DNA of 64,000 bases from Brevundimonas guildfordensis. GTDB taxonomy: Bacteria > Pseudomonadota > Alphaproteobacteria > Caulobacterales > Caulobacteraceae. The stretch lies in NCBI RefSeq assembly GCF_014836405.1, contig NZ_JACSQU010000002.1:497046-561045 (forward strand), read 5' to 3'. A program made the translations under genes and the position numbers. Positions within the stretch are counted from its first letter, which is position 1; every line of letters starts with the position of its first letter. Shown here piece after piece: positions 28,038 through 37,125 of the stretch. Under the pieces are notes generated by a model. That model did no database searches, was not told where the DNA came from, and worked only from the letters and a program-made list of their open reading frames with translations.

Positions 28038-28068
28038 AGGGCTCGCTGGCGACGGCGAGCCCTTTTTT
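28038..28068 (+). terminator. Rho-independent terminator after the SIMPL gene
   Basis: AGGGCTCGC and GCGAGCCCT form a 9-bp stem with an 8-base loop followed by TTTTT. It lies 20 bp after the stop codon. Confidence 0.9.
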
Positions 28069-28166
28069 CATGGGTTTATTACCGTCCATTCATTTGACGG
28101 AGCGGACGCGGCCACTATCCTCACGCTTGGCCGCCTCTGGCCGCGATCCTGGACGTCCGCCTTCCC

Positions 28167-29966
28167 ATGAAGCAGTTCTTCCTCACCATGCTGGGCGTTT
28201 TCGCCGGGCTTGTGGCCTTTTTCGTCGTCCTGCCCGTCGTGGCGCTGATCTTCTTCGCCATGGCCGCCGGCGCTTCGAAGCCGTCGACGCCCGCCCATAC
28301 GGTGTTGGAGCTCGACCTGCGCAGCGGTCTTACGGACCAGACGCCGACCAATCCCTTCGCGGCGTTCAGCGGCCCCAGCATGTCGGTGGTTCAGGTCGTG
28401 GACGTCCTGGCCCAGGCGACGGCGGACGACAACGTCAAGGTCCTGCTGGTGCGTGCGCCCGAAGCCGGCATGACGCCCGCCTCGGCCGATGAGGTGCGTC
28501 AGGCGATCGCCCGCTTCCGCGCCGCGGGCAAGACGGTCATCGCCCACAGCCAGGGTTTCATGCCGGTGGGCGCGGTGATGTCCAGCTATATGGTCGCCTC
28601 CAGCGCTGACCAGCTGTGGCTGCAGAACACCGCCGGCTTCCAGGCCGTGGGTCTGGCGGCGGACAGCGTCTTCCTGGGCCGCGCCTTCCAGAAGTACGGC
28701 GTCAAGGCCGACTTCGAGCAGCGCTACGAGTACAAGAACGCCGTCAACGAGTTCACCCAGAGCGACTTCACCGCTCCGCACCGCGAAGCCATGCTGGCCT
28801 GGATGGGCTCCATCCACGATAACGCCATCGCCAACATCGCCCGCGACCGCAAGACGACGCCGGACGCTCTGAAGGCTGTCATCGAGGCGGGCCCCTACAC
28901 CGCCGATCAGGCCCTGTCGCTGAGGCTGGTCGACAAGATCGGTCAGGTCGAAGAGGCCGAAGCCGCGGCCAAGACCAAGGCGGGCAAGAACGCCAAGATC
29001 GTCAAGTTCGGCGAGTACGCCTCGCTGAAGGGCACGCGTACGACCTCGGGCTCGGGCTCGGCCAAGTCGGCCATCGCCATCGTCGGCGGCGAGGGCGCCA
29101 TCATGACCGGTCGCGGCTCCAACGATTCGCCCTTCGGCGGCGGCTCCAGCATTCGTTCGGATGACACCGCCAAAGCCATCTATGACGCGATCGAGGACAA
29201 GGACGTGAAGGCCATCGTCTTCCGCGTCTCTTCGCCGGGCGGCTCGCCCGAAGCTTCGGAGCAGGTGCTGGCCGCCGTGCGCGCGGCCAAGGCGGCGGGC
29301 AAGCCGGTCGTGGTGTCAATGGGCGCCTACGCCGCCTCGGGCGGCTACTGGATCAGCTCGGAAGCCGACTGGATCGTGGCCCAGCCCTCGACCCTGACCG
29401 GCTCGATCGGCGTCTTTGGCGGCAAGTTCGTGCTGGCCGATGCGCTGGGCCGTTTCGGCGTCGACATGCGCGGCCTGTCGGTCGGCGGCGACTACGCCGA
29501 CGCCTTCTCGCCGACGCAGACCTTTGACCAGGGTCAGCGCGCCGCCTTCGCCGCCTCGATGGATCGCATCTACGAAGAGTTCGTCGCGCGCGTCGCCAAG
29601 GGCCGCAAGATGCCGGTCGAACAGGTTCGCGAGATCGCCAAGGGGCGCGTCTGGACCGGCGCGCAGGCGCACGGCCTTGGTCTGGTCGATCAACTGGGCG
29701 GTCTGAGCGAGGCTGTGGCCAAGGCCCGTGAACTGGCCAAGATCCCGGCTGACGAGAACGTCCGCTTCAAGCGCTTCCCGCAACCGCAGTCGCCGTGGGA
29801 GGCGCTCGCCACCGCCTTCGGCGCCTCTGGCCAGGCGGCCGAGGCCCTGGTCCAGGTTGGCCAGGTGATGGGCGATCCCGCCGCCCAGGCCGTTCTAAAC
29901 CGGGTCGAAGTTGACCGGATGCGCAGCCGCGGCGCCGTGGTTCTGGCCGATCAGCCGGCCTTCTGA
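28167..29966 (+). CDS. sppA: Signal peptide peptidase SppA, 67K type
   Basis: The 599-residue membrane-anchored serine protease degrades cleaved signal peptides. It has an N-terminal membrane helix (residues about 5-35), two tandem S49 domains, the catalytic Lys190 (RYEYKNAVNEF in the first domain) and the nucleophile Ser391 (AYAASGGYWISS in the second). The length fits the long two-domain form (E. coli 618). The downstream linker has IGVFGGKFVLADALGRFGVD, typical of the family. Confidence 0.95.
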   Translation: MKQFFLTMLGVFAGLVAFFVVLPVVALIFFAMAAGASKPSTPAHTVLELDLRSGLTDQTPTNPFAAFSGPSMSVVQVVDVLAQATADDNVKVLLVRAPEAGMTPASADEVRQAIARFRAAGKTVIAHSQGFMPVGAVMSSYMVASSADQLWLQNTAGFQAVGLAADSVFLGRAFQKYGVKADFEQRYEYKNAVNEFTQSDFTAPHREAMLAWMGSIHDNAIANIARDRKTTPDALKAVIEAGPYTADQALSLRLVDKIGQVEEAEAAAKTKAGKNAKIVKFGEYASLKGTRTTSGSGSAKSAIAIVGGEGAIMTGRGSNDSPFGGGSSIRSDDTAKAIYDAIEDKDVKAIVFRVSSPGGSPEASEQVLAAVRAAKAAGKPVVVSMGAYAASGGYWISSEADWIVAQPSTLTGSIGVFGGKFVLADALGRFGVDMRGLSVGGDYADAFSPTQTFDQGQRAAFAASMDRIYEEFVARVAKGRKMPVEQVREIAKGRVWTGAQAHGLGLVDQLGGLSEAVAKARELAKIPADENVRFKRFPQPQSPWEALATAFGASGQAAEALVQVGQVMGDPAAQAVLNRVEVDRMRSRGAVVLADQPAF

Positions 29967-30087
29967 GCCGGGGCCGAGACCGCAAAAGTGACTGGTGCGT
30001 GATGTCGCAGTCCATTGACCGTTCAGGTCGATGGTCCGACATTGCGCTTCAGGCGTTCATCCGGACGCTGAGAGAGGTTTTGAGTTC

Positions 30088-30411
30088 ATGATCAACTCCG
30101 ACCCGATGGGCCCGCTGGGTTTCAATGCGCGCCGTCGGCCGGGTTCCGGTCTGCTGGCGCCCTTTGTTTGGGTGGCGGGTCTGATCGCCACCGCCCTGGC
30201 TGTCACCGTGGGCGCGCTGTTGGCGGTGTTCACCGCCGCCGCCGTGGCTCTGATCGCCGTGGTGGGCGGAGTTCTGGTCTTCGTCGCGGGTTTCGCCCTG
30301 CGCGCACGACGCGCCATGACCGCCCGTCGTCGTCGGGATGAGGGCGTGATCGACGCCAAAAAGGTCGGCGACACCTGGGTGACGTACGGCTGGGAAAAGG
30401 AAGGGCGCTGA
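30088..30411 (+). CDS. Small membrane protein, unknown function
   Basis: The 107-residue product starts MINSDPMGPLGFNARRRPGS. Two adjacent hydrophobic helices cover residues about 23-70 (FVWVAGLIATALAVTVGALL, VALIAVVGGVLVFVAGFALR), followed by a basic cytosolic tail ending DTWVTYGWEKEGR. The ATG at 30088 is preferred over an upstream GTG-like extension. It lies 22 bp before the amidase gene and may be cotranscribed. Confidence 0.65.
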   Translation: MINSDPMGPLGFNARRRPGSGLLAPFVWVAGLIATALAVTVGALLAVFTAAAVALIAVVGGVLVFVAGFALRARRAMTARRRRDEGVIDAKKVGDTWVTYGWEKEGR

Positions 30412-30433
30412 TCGGCCCCATGATCTTCCGGCC

Positions 30434-31195
30434 ATGATCTCCTTCACCGACGCGCCGTCCCCGAACTTCGACGCCCGACGCGGCCCGCCGGACATTCTGG
30501 TGCTGCACTATACCGGCATGGAGACGGCCGAGGCGGCGATCGCCCGCCTGCGCGACCCGGAGGTCAAGGTCTCGGCGCACTATGTCGTCGACGAGGACGG
30601 CTCCATCCTGCGGCTGGTCGCCGAGGAGCGCCGGGCCTGGCACGCCGGGCGCGGCGTCTGGCAGGGCGAGACCGACGTTAACGCCGCCTCTGTCGGGATC
30701 GAGATCGTCAATCCGGGCCATGAGTTCGGTTACCGCGCCTTCCCGGAGGCGCAGATCGAGGCGGTGATCGCCCTGACGGCGGACATCCGCACCCGCTGGT
30801 CTATCCCCGACGCCCGCATCATCGCCCATTCCGACATGGCGCCTGAGCGCAAGCAGGACCCCGGCGAACTGTTCCCGTGGAGGCGTTTGGCCGAGGCCGG
30901 GCACGGCCTGTGGTTCGAACCCGCGCCCGAACGCATCGCCGCCCTGGGCGCGCCTCTATCGCCGGGGGATGAAGGGCTGGGCGTCATCGTCCTGCGCTCG
31001 GGCCTGCACCGACTGGGCTACGGCCTTCAGCCCGGCGGCGCCTACGACGAAGAGACCCGTCTGACGGTCGAGGCCTTCCAGCGCCACTGGCGGCCCGATC
31101 GCGTCGACGGCGTGGCCGACGGCGAGACGCGGGCGCGTCTGGTCGGCCTGCTGCAACTGGCCTCTGTCGGAAGCGTCACGGGCGTTCTGGATTGA
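30434..31195 (+). CDS. N-acetylmuramoyl-L-alanine amidase, AmpD/AmiD-like
   Basis: The 253-residue product has an amidase_2 domain. LVLHYTGMETAEAAIARL supplies the first zinc His, SAHYVVDEDG and WHAGRG supply further family residues, and IIAHSDMAPERKQDPGELFP contains the second His and conserved Lys/Asp. A C-terminal peptidoglycan-binding domain follows (VIVLRSGLHRLGYGLQPGG, DEETRLTVEAFQRHW). It cleaves the lactyl-peptide bond of muropeptides. There is no signal peptide, which suggests a cytosolic AmpD-like recycling role. Confidence 0.85.
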   Translation: MISFTDAPSPNFDARRGPPDILVLHYTGMETAEAAIARLRDPEVKVSAHYVVDEDGSILRLVAEERRAWHAGRGVWQGETDVNAASVGIEIVNPGHEFGYRAFPEAQIEAVIALTADIRTRWSIPDARIIAHSDMAPERKQDPGELFPWRRLAEAGHGLWFEPAPERIAALGAPLSPGDEGLGVIVLRSGLHRLGYGLQPGGAYDEETRLTVEAFQRHWRPDRVDGVADGETRARLVGLLQLASVGSVTGVLD

Positions 31196-31225
31196 CGCGG
31201 CGCCCTATCGCGCGCATCTAGCGCT

Positions 31226-31604
31226 CGCCAGACGGCCGGGCGGTCGCGGCGGGGGCTTGCTCCTGTCGAGGAAAGTCCGGGCTCCACGGTGAAAAGGCGG
31301 CGGGTAACGCCCGCCCGGGGCGACCCGAGGGACAGCGCCACAGAAAGCAAACCGCCTGGGCTTCGGCTCAGGGAAGGGTGAAAGGGTGGGGTAAGAGCCC
31401 ACCGCGTCGGCGGCAACGTCGACGGCATGGCAAGCCCCGCCTGGAGCAAGACCAAATAGGGACATCGCGCGGGGCTCGCTCCGCAGGGTTCACCGCCCCA
31501 GATGTCCGGGTAGGTCGCGAGAGTCGTCCAGCAATGGGCGGCCCAGAGGAATGATCGTCGCCGCTTTCGGGCGGAACAGAACCCGGCTTACAGGCCGTCT
31601 GGCG
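31226..31604 (+). ncRNA. rnpB: RNase P RNA, bacterial class A
   Basis: Conserved core blocks are present in order: GAGGAAAGTCCGGGCTCC, ACAGAAAGCAAACCGCC, GGTAAGAGCCCACCG, AGAGGAATGATCG, then ACAGAACCCGGCTTACAGG. The helix P1 arms CGCCAGACGGCC (31226-31237) and GGCCGTCTGGCG (31593-31604) pair perfectly, fixing the ends within a few bases. It is the ribozyme that matures tRNA 5' ends. A short T-rich stretch (GTTTTCTTTT) follows and may end transcription. Confidence 0.96.
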
Positions 31605-31644
31605 TTTTCTTTTAGAGGCCCTAACGGCCATCCTTACTCTTTGA

Positions 31645-31755
31645 CGCCGTCATCCTCGGGCTTGACCCGAGGATCCAGCTGTCCGTCTGCGCGTCGGTGG
31701 ATGGTGGGAGTGCGCGGTTCACTCGATCCTCGGGTCAAGCCCGAGGATCACGGCG
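31645..31755. repeat. Palindromic intergenic repeat, CATCCTCGGGCTTGACCCGAGG type
   Basis: The left arm (31645-31677) and right arm (31723-31755) are reverse complements over 33 bases with two mismatches. Each arm is itself self-complementary (CCTCGGG...CCCGAGG). The layout is that of REP/BIME-like elements known in alphaproteobacteria. It lies between rnpB and the dcw cluster and could end transcription from both sides. Confidence 0.8.
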
Positions 31756-31853
31756 TGAAGACAGGCGCGGGTCGGCATTATCGGCTTGGCCGTTAACCAT
31801 TCCGTTGAAATCAAGGCCTTAGAACCTGTCCACAGGCTGTGAATACTCATTCT

Positions 31854-31868
31854 GTTCCGGGTATGTTC
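31854..31868 (+). promoter_or_regulatory. LexA-like box (GTTC-N7-GTTC) upstream of mraZ
   Basis: GTTCCGGGTATGTTC fits the alphaproteobacterial SOS operator GTTC-N7-GTTC exactly at all eight fixed bases. It lies 186 bp before mraZ. One or two such matches are expected by chance in 64 kb, so binding is not assured. Confidence 0.4.
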
Positions 31869-31930
31869 CGATTTTACAGTCTTTGCAGTGCTGAGCGAAC
31901 CGCAAATTAGGTTAAAGGGTGTCAACTAAT

Positions 31931-31964
31931 CCCATTGAGACCCATTCTGTCCCATGCTATCCCA
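31931..31964. promoter_or_regulatory. MraZ operator: four CCCA repeats at 10-bp spacing
   Basis: CCCA begins exactly at 31931, 31941, 31951 and 31961, equivalent to TGGG repeats of the MraZ box on the other strand. MraZ is known to bind such direct repeats in front of its own operon and to repress it. The repeats lie about 90 bp before mraZ, in the expected position. Confidence 0.8.
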
Positions 31965-32053
31965 ATCTCTCATGAGTAGGGGCCGAACGCCCGACGCGTG
32001 GGCTTTCTTCAACGGATTTCAGGGACGGGCCGCAGGGTTCGATAGGGCAGGGC

Positions 32054-32542
32054 GTGTTTCTCTCGACCTACGAGAAGCAGCTGGACGGCAAGCGCCGTCT
32101 CCTGATCCCTCAGGAATTCCGCACGGCTGAGAACGGCGCTGAGCACGGCGTCTTCTGCTTCCCCTCCATCGAAGCCGATTGCCTGGAAGCGGGCGGCGAC
32201 AAGCTGTTCGCCGAATATCGCACGGTGATCGAAAGCCTGCCGTTCGGCGACCCCTACCGCTCGGCGCTGGAGGCCTCGATCTTCGGCGAGCAGAAGCCGC
32301 TGGCCTATGACTCGGGCGGGCGCATCACCCTGCCCGAACATCTGTGCGCCGAGGTTGATCTGTCCGACACGGTCGTCATCTACGGCGTCGGCGAGCGCTT
32401 CCAGATCTGGAACAAGGACAAGTGGGCCGCGCACCGCGCCGAGCAGCGCCGCATGGCGCGCGAGGGCTTGAAGCAGTTCGGCGAGATGCGTCGTCAAGCC
32501 CAAGGTCAGGCGATGGCGACCAAGCCGGGAGGGGCGGCATGA
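32054..32542 (+). CDS. mraZ: Transcriptional regulator MraZ
   Basis: The 162-residue product from GTG 32054 starts [20 protein letters not shown], then EFRTAENG. Two AbrB-like half domains are visible; the second includes [20 protein letters not shown]. MraZ represses the dcw operon that it heads. It has a longer basic C-terminal tail than E. coli MraZ (152). The stop overlaps the rsmH start (ATGA). Confidence 0.93.
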   Translation: MFLSTYEKQLDGKRRLLIPQEFRTAENGAEHGVFCFPSIEADCLEAGGDKLFAEYRTVIESLPFGDPYRSALEASIFGEQKPLAYDSGGRITLPEHLCAEVDLSDTVVIYGVGERFQIWNKDKWAAHRAEQRRMAREGLKQFGEMRRQAQGQAMATKPGGAA

Positions 32543-33501
32543 CCTCTCCGCACGCCCCCGTCCTGCTGGCCGAGGTGATCGAGGCGCTCGCTCCCAAGCC
32601 GGGCGACGTCATCATCGACGCCACCTTCGGAGCCGGCGGCTACACCCGCGCCATCCTCGAGCGCGGCGCCGAGGTCGTGGCTCTGGATCGCGACCCGACG
32701 GTGCAGCCTTTCGCCGAGGCGGTGGCGCGCGACTTCCCCGATCGCTTTCAACTGATCCGCACGCCCTTCTCCGGTCTGGCCGAGGCGTTTGAGGAAAGCG
32801 GCAAGGCAAAGCTGGACGGCGCGGTCTTCGATATCGGCGTCTCGTCCATGCAACTGGATCAGGCCGAGCGCGGCTTCTCCTTCATGCGCGACGGGCCGCT
32901 GGACATGCGGATGTCGGATGAAGGCGAGACCGCCGCCGACATCGTCAATACCTGGGACCACGGGCCGCTGGCTCACATCTTTAAGCTGTACGGCGACGAG
33001 CGCCAGTCGGGTCGGGTGGCGACGGCCATCCTGCGCCGCCGGGTCGAGCAGCCGTTCACCCGCACCCTCGATCTGGCTGAGGTGGTGGAGAAGGCTCTGG
33101 GCGGGCGTCGCGGCGCCGCCATCCATCCGGCGACGCGCGTGTTTCAGGCCCTGCGCATCGCCGTCAACGACGAGCTGGGCGAGCTGGAGCGCGGGCTGGA
33201 GGCGGCCGAGGCGACGCTGGCGCCCGGCGGGCGGCTGGTCGTCGTCACCTTCCACTCGCTGGAAGACCGCATGGTCAAGGCCTTCCTGACCGAGCGCACC
33301 GGCAATGCGCCGGGCGGCTCGCGCCATGCGCCGGTCGCCGTCGAGACGCGCAAGCCCAGCTTCGATCTGCTGTTCAAGGGCGCGCGCGAGGCGGGCGAGG
33401 CCGAACTGGCCGCCAATCCTCGCGCTCGCTCGGCCAAGATCCGCGCCGCTGTGCGGACGCTCGCGCCGGCCTGGGGCCCGATGAAGGGGAGGGCCGCATG
33501 A
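32539..33501 (+). CDS. rsmH: 16S rRNA (cytosine1402-N4)-methyltransferase
   Basis: The 320-residue enzyme starts [20 protein letters not shown]. The SAM motif is [18 protein letters not shown], and other family blocks are [43 protein letters not shown] and [12 protein letters not shown]. It modifies C1402 of 16S rRNA with RsmI. The ATG at 32539 overlaps mraZ by 4 bp. It is the second gene of the operon and overlaps ftsL by 4 bp. Confidence 0.97.
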   Translation: MTSPHAPVLLAEVIEALAPKPGDVIIDATFGAGGYTRAILERGAEVVALDRDPTVQPFAEAVARDFPDRFQLIRTPFSGLAEAFEESGKAKLDGAVFDIGVSSMQLDQAERGFSFMRDGPLDMRMSDEGETAADIVNTWDHGPLAHIFKLYGDERQSGRVATAILRRRVEQPFTRTLDLAEVVEKALGGRRGAAIHPATRVFQALRIAVNDELGELERGLEAAEATLAPGGRLVVVTFHSLEDRMVKAFLTERTGNAPGGSRHAPVAVETRKPSFDLLFKGAREAGEAELAANPRARSAKIRAAVRTLAPAWGPMKGRAA

Positions 33502-33896
33502 TCGCCGTCCCCGCCCCCATCAAGCGTCTGTTCGAGTGGAAGGTGCGCGGCGTGCGCTGCGTCGAGATCATCGGCGTGGCCTGCGTGCTGGCCCTGGTCT
33601 TCTCGGTCTATATCGCCAAGGCGGCCGCCGCCCGCGAAAGCGCCGAAATCAGCCGTATCGAACGCGACATCCGCGAAAACCGCGAGCGGGTCCGCCTGCT
33701 ACGCGCCGAGGTCACGCGTCTGGAGCAGCCTGCGCGGCTGGAGGCTCTGTCGCGCGAGATCGGCCTGGGCCCGGTCGATGTGAAGAAACAGGCGGGCGAG
33801 TCTGTCCTGCCTGAGATCGCCCCGCCGCCGGCTGAGAAGCCGGTCGAAAAGGCGCCGGCAGCGCCAGCAACCCCCGCTGCGGAGGCCGTGCAATGA
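33498..33896 (+). CDS. ftsL: Cell division protein FtsL
   Basis: The 132-residue bitopic protein has a short cytosolic N-terminus, a membrane helix ([20 protein letters not shown]) and a periplasmic coiled coil ([40 protein letters not shown]), with a Pro/Ala-rich tail. It joins FtsB and FtsQ in the divisome. Position between rsmH and ftsI supports the call. It overlaps both neighbours by 4 bp. Confidence 0.88.
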   Translation: MIAVPAPIKRLFEWKVRGVRCVEIIGVACVLALVFSVYIAKAAAARESAEISRIERDIRENRERVRLLRAEVTRLEQPARLEALSREIGLGPVDVKKQAGESVLPEIAPPPAEKPVEKAPAAPATPAAEAVQ

Positions 33897-35671
33897 GCGT
33901 GCATGACCATCACGGCATGGGCTATCGCGGCCGCCCGCAGGCGACCTTCGGCGGCGCCGTCGCGGCCTGGGGGCGCTGGGTCGCCTCCCTGGTGTGGAAC
34001 CTGGAGCATTCGTTCGAGCGCGCCCGCGCCGACGCCCGCCCCGAAGAAGACACCCGCGTCCGCATCTTCCTGATCATGGCGGCCTTCTGCGCCGTCTTCG
34101 CCTGCCTGGCCCTGGGCGCGGCGCACGCCGCCTTGCTGGCGCCGGCGCGCGGGACGGGGGCGGGCTTCCATCCGGGGGCGCTGACCCGCGCCGACCTGGT
34201 GGACCGCAACGGCCAGCTGCTGGCGACCAACATCACCCACTACGGCCTTTATATCGACCCGCGCGAGGTCTGGGACATTCCGGCGGCCAAGGCGCAGCTG
34301 CGCCGCGCCATCCCGCGCATCTCGGCCAAGCGTCTGGACAAGGTGATGAGCGGCGAGCGCCGCCTGATCGCGCTGAACGGCCTGACCCCTTCGGAGCGCC
34401 GCGCCGTTCATGCGCTGGCGCTGGGCGGCGTGACGTTCGAGCCGGAAGACCGCCGCGTCTACCCGCTGGGGACCTCGGCGGTCCATCTGATCGGTCGCTC
34501 CGACACGGGCGGCGAGGGCGTGGCGGGCGCCGAGCTGGCCTTCGACAAGGAAATCCGTGCGGCGGGCGCCGCCGGCGAAGACTTCCAGCTGTCCATCGAC
34601 CTGCGGGTGCAGGGCGTCGTCGAGAACGAGCTCGCCATCGCCGCCGAGGAGCACCAGGCCAAGGGCGCCATCGCCGTGGTCGCCGACGTCCACACGGGCG
34701 AGATTCTGGCGATGGCCTCCTGGCCGACCTACGACGCGAACCGTCGCAACGCCGCGCCGGAAGAGGCGCTGCTGAATCGCGTCACCTCGGCCCACTATGA
34801 GATGGGCTCGGTGTTCAAAAGCTTCACCGTCGCGGCCGGCATCGACACCGGCCGGGCCGACATGAACACCCTGTTCGACGCTTCTCAGGCGTTGCAGATC
34901 GGCAACCGCCGGATCACCGACTATCACGCCACCAACAAGGTGCTGACGCTCGAAGAAGTCTACCTCCACTCGTCCAACATCGGCACCTCGCGCCTGGCGG
35001 TCGAGATGGGCGGCGATGTGATGCGCGACTACTTCCGTCGCCTGGGCCTGCTGGACGCCGCGCCGATCGAGCTGAAGGAGTCCGCCAGCCCGCCCAAGGT
35101 GCGCAAGTGGGACGACAGCACCCTGGCCTCGCTGTCCTTCGGCTACGGCATCATGGTCACGCCGATCCAGTACGTTTCGGCCTATGGCGCGCTGGTGAAC
35201 GGCGGGCGCTACGTGCCGCCGACGCTGCGCAAGGGCGGCCGTCCGAACGCCCAGGCACGTCCGGTCGTCTCGGCCGAGACTTCGGCGACCATGATCGAGC
35301 TGATGCGCCGCAACGTGGCGCGCGGTTCGGGGCGTTTCGCCGACGCGCCGGGCCTGCGCATGGGCGGCAAGACCGGCTCGGCCAACAAGCTGGTCAATGG
35401 CCGCTACGACCCGCGCACCGCTGTGGGCACCTTCGCCGGGGTCTTCCCCGCCGACGGGCCGGTCGACGCCAAGCGCTACACCGTCTTCGTCCTGATGGAC
35501 GAGCCGGGCGTCTATCCGCGCACGGGCGGCTACGTCGCCGCCCCCGCCGTGGGCCGCATCGCCAACCGGATCGCCGGCTTCCTGGGCGTCGAGCGCAAGG
35601 CCGACCGCTGGTCCACCGCGCTGGGCGAGAAGATCCCCGAGTTCCAGGACGTGGAGGGCGACGGCCGATGA
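33893..35671 (+). CDS. ftsI: Peptidoglycan transpeptidase FtsI (PBP3)
   Basis: The 592-residue septal class B penicillin-binding protein has a cytosolic N-terminus of about 55 residues, a membrane helix (IFLIMAAFCAVFACLALGAA) and a periplasmic dimerisation domain (RGTGAGFHPGALTRADLVDR onward). The transpeptidase domain has Ser306-x-x-Lys (GSVFKSF), SSN (HSSNIGTS) and KTG (GGKTGSAN) motifs. It crosslinks septal peptidoglycan together with FtsW, which is encoded in the same cluster. Confidence 0.96.
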   Translation: MSVHDHHGMGYRGRPQATFGGAVAAWGRWVASLVWNLEHSFERARADARPEEDTRVRIFLIMAAFCAVFACLALGAAHAALLAPARGTGAGFHPGALTRADLVDRNGQLLATNITHYGLYIDPREVWDIPAAKAQLRRAIPRISAKRLDKVMSGERRLIALNGLTPSERRAVHALALGGVTFEPEDRRVYPLGTSAVHLIGRSDTGGEGVAGAELAFDKEIRAAGAAGEDFQLSIDLRVQGVVENELAIAAEEHQAKGAIAVVADVHTGEILAMASWPTYDANRRNAAPEEALLNRVTSAHYEMGSVFKSFTVAAGIDTGRADMNTLFDASQALQIGNRRITDYHATNKVLTLEEVYLHSSNIGTSRLAVEMGGDVMRDYFRRLGLLDAAPIELKESASPPKVRKWDDSTLASLSFGYGIMVTPIQYVSAYGALVNGGRYVPPTLRKGGRPNAQARPVVSAETSATMIELMRRNVARGSGRFADAPGLRMGGKTGSANKLVNGRYDPRTAVGTFAGVFPADGPVDAKRYTVFVLMDEPGVYPRTGGYVAAPAVGRIANRIAGFLGVERKADRWSTALGEKIPEFQDVEGDGR

Positions 35672-37125
35672 GCCAGCTGCGCCTCTCCGAACTGCTGCGC
35701 CGCGACGTGGCCTCGGACCCCGAGATCACCGCCGTCACCGCCGACAGCCGCCAGGTCGTGCCCGGCGCCCTGTTCGTCGCCCTGCCGGGGACCCAGGCCG
35801 ATGGCCGCGCCTTCATCCCGCAAGCGCTGGCCAAGGGCGCCGCCGCCGTGCTGGCCCCCTCGGACACGCCGGCGGGCGCGGCTCCGGTTCTGGTCGGATC
35901 GGGCGATGTGCACCGGGCCTACGCCATCGCCGCGCGCGCCTTCTACGGCGCCCAGCCGCGCACCTGCGTCGCCGTGACCGGGACCAACGGCAAGACCTCG
36001 GTCGCCAACTTCTGTCGCCAGATCTGGGCCGGCATGGGTCTGAAGTCGGCCAGCATGGGCACCCTCGGCGTCGTCGGCCAGAAGGGCGAGCAGACCTACG
36101 CCCTGACCGGCCCCGGCCTGACCAGCCCCGACGCCGCCGAGGCCGCGCGCCTGCTGGCCGAGCTGGCCCGCAAGGAGGTCACCCACCTGGCGCTGGAGGC
36201 TTCGTCCCACGGCATCGACCAGCGGCGTCTAGACGGAGTGGCGATCAAGGCGGCGGGCTTCACCAATCTGACCCAGGACCACCTCGACTATCACGGCACG
36301 ATGGACGAGTACCGCGCCGCCAAGCTGCGCTTGTTCGAGGCCCTGCTGCCGCGCGGGCGCACCGCCGTCCTGAACGCCGATTCCGACGCCTATTCCGCCT
36401 TCGCCTCGGCCTCGATCATGGCGGGACTGGGCGTGATGGGCGTGGGCGAACGCGGGCGTGACCTGACCCTGCTGGCGCGCCGAGCGACGCCGGAAGGCCA
36501 GCGCCTGAGCATCGACGCGCGCGGCCGGGTGCATGACATTCTGCTGCCGCTGGCGGGCGCCTTCCAGGCGTCCAACGCCCTGGTGGCGGCGGGCCTGTGC
36601 ATCGCGGGCGGCGAAGACCCCGACCAGGTGATCCCGGCGCTGGAGCTGATCCAGGGCGCGCAAGGCCGCCTGCAACGCATCCCCGGCGGCGCGCGCGGGG
36701 GCGAGGTCTATGTCGACTACGCCCACACGCCCGACGGGCTGGAGACGGTGCTGAACGCCCTGCGTCCGCACGCGACGGGACGCCTCATCGTCGTTTTCGG
36801 CGCCGGCGGCGACCGCGACCGGGCCAAACGGCCGCTGATGGGCGAGATCGCCGGGCGTCTGGCCGACGTGGCCATCGTCACCGACGACAATCCGCGCTCG
36901 GAGGCTCCCGCCGCCATCCGCGCCCAGGTGCGTGCGGGCTGCCCCGACGCGCTGGAGATCGGCGACCGCCGCGAGGCCATCCGCCACGCCGTATCCCTGA
37001 TGCGCGAAGGAGATGTGGTCGTGATCGCCGGAAAAGGGCATGAACAGGGTCAGATCGTCGGCGGGGTGGTGCATCCCTTCGACGACGCCGCCGAAGCGAC
37101 CGAAGCCCTGAAAGATCATGCCTGA
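35668..37125 (+). CDS. murE: UDP-N-acetylmuramoyl-tripeptide synthetase MurE
   Basis: The 485-residue ligase adds the third stem residue, normally meso-diaminopimelate in this group, to UDP-MurNAc-L-Ala-D-Glu. It starts MSQLRLSELLRRDVASDPEI. The ATP loop is VTGTNGKTSVANFCRQIW, and the C-terminal DDNPRSEAP motif is the DAP-binding DNPR signature. AGKGHEQGQ is also typical. The ATG overlaps the ftsI stop by 4 bp and the end overlaps murF by 8 bp. Confidence 0.97.
   Translation: MSQLRLSELLRRDVASDPEITAVTADSRQVVPGALFVALPGTQADGRAFIPQALAKGAAAVLAPSDTPAGAAPVLVGSGDVHRAYAIAARAFYGAQPRTCVAVTGTNGKTSVANFCRQIWAGMGLKSASMGTLGVVGQKGEQTYALTGPGLTSPDAAEAARLLAELARKEVTHLALEASSHGIDQRRLDGVAIKAAGFTNLTQDHLDYHGTMDEYRAAKLRLFEALLPRGRTAVLNADSDAYSAFASASIMAGLGVMGVGERGRDLTLLARRATPEGQRLSIDARGRVHDILLPLAGAFQASNALVAAGLCIAGGEDPDQVIPALELIQGAQGRLQRIPGGARGGEVYVDYAHTPDGLETVLNALRPHATGRLIVVFGAGGDRDRAKRPLMGEIAGRLADVAIVTDDNPRSEAPAAIRAQVRAGCPDALEIGDRREAIRHAVSLMREGDVVVIAGKGHEQGQIVGGVVHPFDDAAEATEALKDHA

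Noticed and set aside
31719..31850. Small minus-strand ORF starting at the LexA-like box, as a possible SOS-induced division inhibitor
   Set aside because: The ATG at 31850 lies only 4 bp from the box, has no ribosome binding site and reads into the palindromic repeat.
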